Source: Pirellulales bacterium
GTDB taxonomy: Bacteria; Planctomycetota; Planctomycetia; Pirellulales; JAICIG01
Direction of reading: 5' to 3'
Assembly (NCBI GenBank): GCA_035533075.1
Contig: DATLUO010000202.1
Location: 1-51,038 of the forward strand
DNA length: 51,038 nucleotides
Numbering within the stretch: position 1 is the first letter of the stretch; every line of letters begins with the position of its first letter. The position numbers were made by a program, and so were the translations under genes. A model generated the notes under the pieces. The model saw nothing but the letters and a program-made list of their open reading frames with translations, was not told the DNA's origin and ran no database searches. Shown one piece after another: positions 45,377-51,038 of this stretch.

Positions 45377-48067
45377 TCAGGCCAGCAGCGGGTCGATCTT
45401 GTCGGGGTCGATGTCAAGCTCTCTGATCACTGAAGGCAACCGTTGTTTCTCGAACTGCCCGCGCGCGGCAAGCTGCGTCAATGCGGCCAGTGTAACGCAC
45501 TCGGCATCGACCTCGAAATGCCGGCGGAGCCGCTCGCGTGTGTCGCTACGGCCGAGGCCGTCGGTGCCCAACGCGAAAAGGCCGCGCGGCACCCAGGGCC
45601 CAATCTGCTCGGCCACCGCGCGGACAAAATCGGTGGCGGCGAGGTACGGTCCTTCGTGGCCGGCCAAGGTTTGCTCGAGGTAGGAAGTGCGCGGCGGTTC
45701 GTCGGGATGGAACAGGTTCCAATGCGCCGCTGCTTGCGCTTCGCGCCGCAGTTGGGTGTAACTGGTGACGCTCCACACGTGGCTCGACACCTGATAGCGA
45801 TCGGCCAGAAGCTGTTGCGCGCGCAGCACCTCGCGGAGAATCGCCCCCGATCCGAACAATTGGACCTTGGGGCGATCGTGTCCGGCCTCGAGCAAGGTCA
45901 GCGGGTAGATGCCCCGCACGATGCCTTCCTGCGCGCCGTCGGGCATGGCCGGCATTTGATAGTTCTCGTTGTGCAATGTGATGTAGTAGATCGCCGTTTC
46001 GTTTTCCTCGAACATCCGACGCATGCCGTCCATCACGATCACCGAAGTCTCGTAGGCATAGGCCGGATCGTACGGACGGATGGTCGGGTAGGCCATGGCC
46101 AGCAGGTGGCTGTGCCCGTCTTCGTGCTGCAGGCCTTCTCCCATCAGCGTGGTGCGGCCCGCAGTGGCGCCGACGAGAAACCCTTTGGCCCGCATATCGG
46201 CCGCCGCCCAAATCAAGTCGCCGACCCGCTGGAAGCCAAACATCGAGTAGAAGATGAAGAAAGGCATCATGTTGACGCCGTGCGTCGCGTAAGCGGTGCC
46301 CGCGGCGATGAAACTGCTCATCGCCCCGGCCTCGGTCAGTCCCTCTTCAAGGATCTGACCGTCGATGGCTTCGCGGTAGTAGAGGAACTGCTCGGAATCG
46401 ACCGGCTCGTACAACTGCCCGACGTGCGAGTAAATGCCGAACTGGCGGAAGAGGCCGTCCATTCCAAACGTGCGAGATTCGTCGGGGATGATCGGCACGA
46501 TATAGCGGCCGACTTCCTTGTGCTTCAAGAGATGCCCTAAATGCCGCGTGAAAGCCATGGTCGTCGAGACTTCGCGGTCGCCGCTGCTGGCGAGCGAGTC
46601 GGGGAATTCTTCGATCCGCGGCGTCTTGGTTGACACCGGCCTGGTGCTCCGCGTCGGCACATATCCGCCCAGTTCTTGTCGTCGCTGGCGGAGGTACTGC
46701 ATTTCGGGGCTGTCATCCGGCGGCCGGTAGAAGGGCGCCTTCGAGACCGCTTCGTCGGAGATGGGGATGCCGAACCGGCTACGGAACTCGCGATACTCCT
46801 GCTCGTTGAGCTGCTTCTGCTGGTGGGTGACGTTGCGGCCTTCGCCCGCTTCGCCCAACCCATATCCCTTGATCGTGTGGGCCAGAATCACCGTGGGCTG
46901 GCCGATGGTCTCGACGGCTGCCTTGTAAGCTGCGTAGACTTTGGCCGGGTCGTGCCCGCCGCGCAGCAGGCCGTGAAGCTCGTCGTCAGACAGGTGAGCG
47001 GCCAGCTCGAGCAGTTCGGGGTGCCTGCCGAAAAAGTGCTCTCGCATGTAGCTGCCCGGCGCCACGCTGTACTTCTGGAATTCGCCGTCGACGACTTCGC
47101 CCATGCGGCGCATGAGCAGGCCCGATTGGTCGCGGGCCAGCAAGGCGTCCCAGTCGCCGCCCCAGATCACTTTGATGACGTTCCAGCCCGCTCCGCGGAA
47201 AATGCCTTCCAATTCTTGAATGATCTTCCCGTTGCCGCGCACCGGGCCGTCGAGCCGCTGCAAGTTGCAATTCACGACAAAGATCAAATCGTCGAGCTGC
47301 TCGCGGGCCGCCAGTGTGATTTCACCGAGCGTTTCGGGTTCGTCGCACTCGCCGTCGCCCACGAAGGCCCACACTTTACGGCCGCTCGTGTCGAGAATGC
47401 CGCGGTCCGTCAGGTATCGGTTAAAGCGGGCCTGATAGATGGCCATGATCGGCCCCAAACCCATTGAAACGGTCGAAAACTCCCAAAAGTCGGGCATCAG
47501 CCAGGGATGCGGATAACTCGACAGGCCGCCCTCCGGCGCGAGCTCTTGACGAAAGTTCGTCATCTGCCGCTCCGTCAGCCGCCCCTCGAGGAACGCTCTG
47601 GCATAGACGCCGGGCGAGGCATGGCCCTGGAAATAAACGAGATCGCCGGAGTAACCGTCGCCCTTTCCGCGGAAGAAGTGGTTCAACCCGACCTCGAACA
47701 ACGTGGCGGTCGAGGCGTAGGTCGAGATGTGTCCGCCGATGCCGTGATGTTCGTGATTGGCCCGCGAGACCATGGCCATCGCATTCCAGCGGAGGATGCT
47801 CTCGATGCGGTGTTCGATCCAGCGGTTGCCCGGATAGGGCGGCTGCCGGTCAGGCGGAATCGTGTTGATGTAAGGCGTGTTGAGGGGGCCGTGCGTCGCC
47901 AGCCCCTTGCGGGCGAGCACCTGGTTGAGCATGGAAACGAGCCAACGCGCGCGCTCGGGACCTTCCGCGTCGAGAATATATCGCAACGATGCCAACCATT
48001 CGGCCGTTTCAGCCGGGTCGGCATCGCCGCTATCCGGAAGTATCGCGGTTTGTTCGAGCTGAGCCAT
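45377..48067 (-). CDS. aceE: Pyruvate dehydrogenase E1 component, homodimeric
   Basis: 896 residues. The enzyme decarboxylates pyruvate with thiamine diphosphate and passes acetyl to E2 lipoyl groups. The TPP motif is VGDGECDEPETLGEI to FVVNCN (GDG-x-N form). Family blocks include NTPYINTIPPDRQPPYPGN, HEHHGIGGHISTYASTATL, RKVWAFVGDGECDEPETLG, YMREHFFGRHPELLEL and TAGRTTLMGEGLQHEDGHSH. Length matches E. coli AceE. ATG 48067 is preferred to the upstream GTG at 48079. No aceF or lpd is in the window; the E2 gene must lie elsewhere. Confidence 0.96.
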   Translation of the reverse strand: MAQLEQTAILPDSGDADPAETAEWLASLRYILDAEGPERARWLVSMLNQVLARKGLATHGPLNTPYINTIPPDRQPPYPGNRWIEHRIESILRWNAMAMVSRANHEHHGIGGHISTYASTATLFEVGLNHFFRGKGDGYSGDLVYFQGHASPGVYARAFLEGRLTERQMTNFRQELAPEGGLSSYPHPWLMPDFWEFSTVSMGLGPIMAIYQARFNRYLTDRGILDTSGRKVWAFVGDGECDEPETLGEITLAAREQLDDLIFVVNCNLQRLDGPVRGNGKIIQELEGIFRGAGWNVIKVIWGGDWDALLARDQSGLLMRRMGEVVDGEFQKYSVAPGSYMREHFFGRHPELLELAAHLSDDELHGLLRGGHDPAKVYAAYKAAVETIGQPTVILAHTIKGYGLGEAGEGRNVTHQQKQLNEQEYREFRSRFGIPISDEAVSKAPFYRPPDDSPEMQYLRQRRQELGGYVPTRSTRPVSTKTPRIEEFPDSLASSGDREVSTTMAFTRHLGHLLKHKEVGRYIVPIIPDESRTFGMDGLFRQFGIYSHVGQLYEPVDSEQFLYYREAIDGQILEEGLTEAGAMSSFIAAGTAYATHGVNMMPFFIFYSMFGFQRVGDLIWAAADMRAKGFLVGATAGRTTLMGEGLQHEDGHSHLLAMAYPTIRPYDPAYAYETSVIVMDGMRRMFEENETAIYYITLHNENYQMPAMPDGAQEGIVRGIYPLTLLEAGHDRPKVQLFGSGAILREVLRAQQLLADRYQVSSHVWSVTSYTQLRREAQAAAHWNLFHPDEPPRTSYLEQTLAGHEGPYLAATDFVRAVAEQIGPWVPRGLFALGTDGLGRSDTRERLRRHFEVDAECVTLAALTQLAARGQFEKQRLPSVIRELDIDPDKIDPLLA

Positions 48068-48083
48068 GGTGACTGCCACCTGT

Positions 48084-48341
48084 CTACCTTGACCGGCCTT
48101 TTTTGCGCGGCGGAGACCGCTTGGCCGGAGAGCGAAGTTTCTTCAGTGCCGAGCCTTTATGCATGGCGACGTGATCGGTCTTGTCGCTCTTGATCAGGTA
48201 CTGCGGCTCGTCTTTCGACGCATGCCTGATATAGCCCTTGAACTCGGTCTCGGAAGTAATCTTCTTGAGGATCGTCCCTCGCACGCGGCCTGCTTCCGAA
48301 TTCCACGCGACGTGGTCGCCGACTTTGAAGTTGTGTGCCAT
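48084..48341 (-). CDS. DUF2945 (HVA1 TUDOR-like) small protein
   Basis: 85 residues: FKVGDHVAWNSEAGRVRGTI opens a small beta-barrel domain, followed by YIRHASKDEPQYLIKSDKTD and a very basic tail (RSPAKRSPPRKKGRSR) that could bind nucleic acid. ATG 48341 begins at the domain; a frame continuing upstream to 48440 would be translated from the hairpin repeat. It ends 16 bp before aceE and may be cotranscribed with it. Confidence 0.82.
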   Translation of the reverse strand: MAHNFKVGDHVAWNSEAGRVRGTILKKITSETEFKGYIRHASKDEPQYLIKSDKTDHVAMHKGSALKKLRSPAKRSPPRKKGRSR

Positions 48342-48370
48342 TGGTATCCGTCTCCTTCTTGTCGCGGGCT

Positions 48371-48413
48371 GTAGGGTGGGCCGGCGCTCGCAAGCTCGCT
48401 TGTCCCACCCTAC
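48371..48413. repeat. Half-size copy of the GTAGGGTGGG hairpin repeat
   Basis: GTAGGGTGGGCCGGCGCTCG, CAAGCTCGCTTG and TCCCACCCTAC correspond to one arm plus both ends of the element at 27046-27141. It lies 4 bp from the stop of the AlkA-like gene. Confidence 0.8.
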
Positions 48414-48417
48414 GCAC

Positions 48418-49368
48418 TCACGTGCTCGCTGACGCCGCAACGTCGGACGGCTCCGACAGGTGCCCGGCTTCGTCCAGCCCCTCCAGCAGCATGTGGAAAT
48501 AAGCTAATCCCGCGTAGGGCCGCCAGCGTCGCAATCGGCGCGCCACGGCGGGGTAATCGAGTTTCTGTCGTAGCCTGAGCATGCGCTGGAGTCGGTTGCG
48601 GGCACCGACGTCGTCGCCTGGAAAAACATGCGTTCGTCCGAGGCCCCGCAGCAGCGCGTATTCAGCGCTCCAGCGGCCGATGCCACGATGCGCTTGCAGT
48701 CGCTCGATCGCCGCATCGTCCTCTTCGTCAGCCAATGCTTCCAAGTCGGATTCGCCCGATGCGATCGATCGCGCCAATTCAATCATCGCCCGGCCTTTCT
48801 GGCGGCTGAAACCGAGCCGGCGGAAGTCGTCCGGGCGCCGGTCAACGAGATCCTCCGGACGCGGGAAGGCAAAAGTCGAACCACCGTCGATCGAAAGCGC
48901 GTAATGGGCGGCGACCTTGTTGAGAAGTTGGATGCCCAAGCTCAGCGTTACCTGTTGACAGGCGATGGCGTTCACCAGCGCCTCGAACAACGTGAGAAAC
49001 CGCGGCGGCTTCATGCCGCGAAACCTTGTCGCCAATCGATCGAGCCGGGGGTCGGATTTGGCAAAACGGTAAAACTCGGACAGGTCGGTCCGCAGGCCGA
49101 GCAATCGTTCGAGCGCGGCGGTCACGGCGGATTTCGTCGAGTCGTTTGCAGCGGCGCCGCTCACCTGCACCTCGATCCTGGGCCGTTGCGGAGGCCGAAC
49201 CTGCCGCACCGCCACAACCACCGCTTTATCCGCCAGCGTCAACACCCGCCGATACGTTTCGCCGTCCCACCGGTCGACGGCGTTTTCTTTTCTCCGCCGC
49301 AACGCCCAGACGGTGAAATCGAGCCGAAACGGCGGCACGGGCGTGAGGTCGAAGCGGTACGATTTCAC
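48418..49368 (-). CDS. DNA-3-methyladenine glycosylase II-like (AlkA, HhH-GPD)
   Basis: A 316-residue base-excision enzyme that would remove alkylated purines. The N-terminal AlkA-like domain is FDLTPVPPFRLDFTVWALRR. The catalytic domain has FEALVNAIACQQVTLSLGIQ, and the hairpin-helix-hairpin LQAHRGIGRWSAEYALLRGL is followed by FPGDDVGARN, where Asp is the expected catalytic residue. Length is close to E. coli AlkA plus about 30. It is transcribed divergently from nothing nearby; a small lipoprotein gene ends 40 bp upstream. Confidence 0.9.
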   Translation of the reverse strand: MKSYRFDLTPVPPFRLDFTVWALRRRKENAVDRWDGETYRRVLTLADKAVVVAVRQVRPPQRPRIEVQVSGAAANDSTKSAVTAALERLLGLRTDLSEFYRFAKSDPRLDRLATRFRGMKPPRFLTLFEALVNAIACQQVTLSLGIQLLNKVAAHYALSIDGGSTFAFPRPEDLVDRRPDDFRRLGFSRQKGRAMIELARSIASGESDLEALADEEDDAAIERLQAHRGIGRWSAEYALLRGLGRTHVFPGDDVGARNRLQRMLRLRQKLDYPAVARRLRRWRPYAGLAYFHMLLEGLDEAGHLSEPSDVAASAST

Positions 49369-49407
49369 TTACAATGCCGCCTTACAACATGCTGGGCGCA
49401 CCTGAAA

Positions 49408-49593
49408 TCAAGGCGCCGTGGGCGGGACATCGGCCGGCTCACTGCCGCCGGTTCCGGTGGCTCCGCTGCCAATGCCGCCTGTTGCGGTATTCGTGTGTGG
49501 CTGCTCTTCAATATATCCACCGTTACGGGGCGAATCGGAACAACCGCTTCCGCAGAGAGCAATAACGATGCAGGCCGTTGCAAAGCGCTTCAT
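49408..49593 (-). CDS. Small lipoprotein
   Basis: 61 residues: MKRFATACIVIALCGSGCSD has a type II signal peptide with the lipobox GSGC, then a Gly/Thr/Pro-rich disordered tail (NTATGGIGSGATGTGGSEPA). ATG 49593 is chosen because it begins the signal; an upstream ATG at 49611 adds six residues. Function unknown. Confidence 0.72.
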   Translation of the reverse strand: MKRFATACIVIALCGSGCSDSPRNGGYIEEQPHTNTATGGIGSGATGTGGSEPADVPPTAP

Positions 49594-49673
49594 GAGATCT
49601 CCTCTTGGCATGTCAGCGTTTTCAAAAGGATGGCTGGTGCGAACGTCCCTCGTTGCAACTGCGATGCCGTGCG

Positions 49674-49769
49674 CTAGTTCGTCTCGCGGATTCGGCGAGC
49701 CAGCGGCTGACCAGGTTCAGCCCGCGCGTCGTGCGGCACCGAAATCCAGACCGGGCCACCGCAAGCACC
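49674..49769 (-). pseudogene. Decayed copy of the small CxxC protein
   Basis: GACGGPVWISVPHDARAEPG in the minus frame matches the core of the protein at 39188-39406 (GACGGAVWVSVPHD), then runs to TAG. Upstream the frame meets a TGA three codons before the match, so the N-terminal half is lost. Flanking DNA to about 49900 also resembles the DNA around 39580-39640, indicating a duplicated segment. 49770-50024 has no other gene. Confidence 0.6.
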
Positions 49770-50024
49770 CAGAAGTCACGGCGATGATCGGCGGCAATCT
49801 CGTGCTCCTAACGGCGAGGGGGGGTGTGTCAGATCCGCCCAGCGCGCATTTGTCGCGCCGCACAACCGAGCGCACCGCGCATCTTGGCCACGCCTCTTTA
49901 CGCTTCGGACCCGGCTTTTCCACGCTCGAAAAGATGAAAATCGGGCCGAAAAGCAAATTAGATGGCCGGTGGGTCTATATTTTGCAAGACGGCGTATGCG
50001 AGCGGCAGAAAAAGACAGGCAATC

Positions 50025-50339
50025 ATGAACTCGTGGAACAACGGTAATCCGGAAGATCTCGAACGACGGGAAGGCTTATCAGCACAGCCAGATCTCGAGA
50101 TCATTGCCCGCCGGGCCTACCAAATCTGGCAAAGTCATGATTGTCCCGAAGGGACAGCCACTGACGATTGGCGGCAGGCCGAGGCCGAGATATGGCGGGC
50201 CGCTTCGTCCTGCAGCGGCAGGCGTGACCAGCCCCACCGTCCGCGGCCAGCGCTGTGGGATGCGATGATCGACGAGGCGTCAGAAGAATCGTTTCCGGCG
50301 AGCGATCCACCAGCCTCGACGTGTTGCACCATTACCTGA
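50025..50339 (+). CDS. DUF2934-containing small acidic protein
   Basis: 104 residues. LEIIARRAYQIWQSHDCPEG and WRQAEAEIW form the DUF2934 motif, and the C-terminal IDEASEESFPASDPPA is a short motif common in planctomycete and proteobacterial stress proteins. ATG 50025 has GACAGG upstream; an earlier ATG at 49962 adds unconserved residues. It lies 21 bp before the universal stress gene. Confidence 0.72.
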   Translation: MNSWNNGNPEDLERREGLSAQPDLEIIARRAYQIWQSHDCPEGTATDDWRQAEAEIWRAASSCSGRRDQPHRPRPALWDAMIDEASEESFPASDPPASTCCTIT

Positions 50340-50360
50340 CATCCACGCCGAAGGATTGCC

Positions 50361-51038
50361 ATGCCGACTCAAAAGAAGATTTTGTTCGCGACGGATTATT
50401 CGGAATCGACCGGTCACGTCTTGACCTATGCGGCGTCGCTGGCGCGCGACATGGGCGCCAAGCTCGTGGTAGCTCATGTCTCCCAGCTCGAGCAATACCC
50501 CGTTGGAGAGCTATTCGATGAAGAACCGCAAACTTCCGACGAGGAATTGGCAAAGTTGCGGGCCGTTGTACCGCCCGATCCTCGCATTGCATGCGAGCAC
50601 CGTTTGCTCCACGGTGAGCCGGCTGAAGAGATCGTCAAATTGGCAGATCAAGAGCGCGTCGATGCCATCATCGTCGGCACGCATTACCGCTCGCGCCTTG
50701 CCAGCTTGCTGGGCGGAAGCGTCGCGGAAACGCTGCTTCGTACGGCTCACTGCCCGGTCATTGCCTACCGCCCGCCTCGACTTTCACCAGCGATCGACAA
50801 CCGCGATGCAGTCGGCGATGCGACGGCGAGCAATGGCGGCCGGCCAGTTCCCCCCGATGGCGGACAGGGGGCCCAGGCGGTGACGGACGTCGATCTGCAA
50901 AGGACGGTGAAAGAATGGGCGACGCGATCTCAGCTTTACCATGTCTTCAACAAGCACGGCATCGACGTTTTATGGGACGGCCACAGACGGCTGGCCGACG
51001 TGTGCCGAGAGAAGGGGCTCAATCCACGGCATATCGCC
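50361..51038 (+). CDS. Universal stress protein fused to a DUF542-like domain (partial)
   Basis: Runs off the right edge; 226 codons are visible. Residues 1 to about 140 form a UspA domain: KKILFATDYSESTGHVLTYA at the start and the ATP-loop GTHYRSRLASLLGGSVAETL, with G-x2-G-x9-G-type spacing not fully clear. A Gly/Pro/Asp-rich linker follows. The last visible 50 residues (LQRTVKEWATRSQLYHVFNK, HGIDVLWDGHRRLADVCREK) match the DUF542 (ScdA_N) domain of the RIC protein at 39799. This fusion links stress sensing to the nitric-oxide/iron-sulfur repair set. Preceded by the DUF2934 gene. Confidence 0.82.
   Translation, partial: MPTQKKILFATDYSESTGHVLTYAASLARDMGAKLVVAHVSQLEQYPVGELFDEEPQTSDEELAKLRAVVPPDPRIACEHRLLHGEPAEEIVKLADQERVDAIIVGTHYRSRLASLLGGSVAETLLRTAHCPVIAYRPPRLSPAIDNRDAVGDATASNGGRPVPPDGGQGAQAVTDVDLQRTVKEWATRSQLYHVFNKHGIDVLWDGHRRLADVCREKGLNPRHIA

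Overview
The window looks like chromosomal DNA of a high-GC planctomycete of the Pirellulales type. The evidence is hopanoid genes (squalene-hopene cyclase plus radical-SAM HpnH), many secreted or outer-membrane style proteins, an sdhC-sdhA-sdhB operon, a bacterial class A RNase P RNA, and several hairpin repeat families in the intergenic gaps, including the Asn-Pro-Lys-Arg-Lys-Arg-Gly-encoding hairpin typical of this group. No tRNA, rRNA, CRISPR array, phage block or intact insertion sequence was seen.

Layout. 1-4 kb: a 7-bp tandem repeat, then a 2OG-Fe(II) oxygenase, a GT9 heptosyltransferase and selA, followed by an array of covarying GC palindromes. 4-12.4 kb: a coiled-coil membrane protein, a PDZ protein, and a tightly packed minus-strand cluster reading secreted protein > hpt > GT4 > GT4 > shc > hpnH, which joins hopanoid synthesis to glycosylation. 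12.4-18 kb: an apparently leaderless MFS transporter, two repeat blocks, a prolyl oligopeptidase and an autoregulated-looking Fic gene. 18-19.2 kb: rnpB and an unannotated structured transcript with its own promoter and terminator. 19.2-25.7 kb: a two-domain glycosyltransferase, a PQQ-propeller protein, a 233-bp MITE-like element and a gingipain-type (C25) peptidase.

25.7-34.5 kb and 39.8-45 kb, with an outlier at 50.4 kb, form a nitric-oxide/nitrosative-stress island: an NnrS-like membrane protein flanked by DUF542/DUF1858-like domains, two quinol NO reductases, a mono-haem protein, a RIC/YtfE-type di-iron protein, Tll0287-like (DUF3365) haem protein remnants, a ClC channel, and a universal stress protein fused to a DUF542-like domain. 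Three promoter regions in the island share 14-nt GGATA-type palindromes, which suggests one regulator that is not encoded in the window. The island is heavily rearranged, with a frameshifted chimera, truncated duplicates and a decayed toxin-antitoxin/DUF29 junction.

34.6-39.4 kb is the succinate dehydrogenase operon and small accessory genes. 45.4-49.6 kb carries homodimeric pyruvate dehydrogenase E1 (aceE), a DUF2945 protein, an AlkA-like glycosylase and a small lipoprotein. The window ends inside the Usp-DUF542 gene. Functions are inferred from motifs and family recognition by eye; no database search was run.
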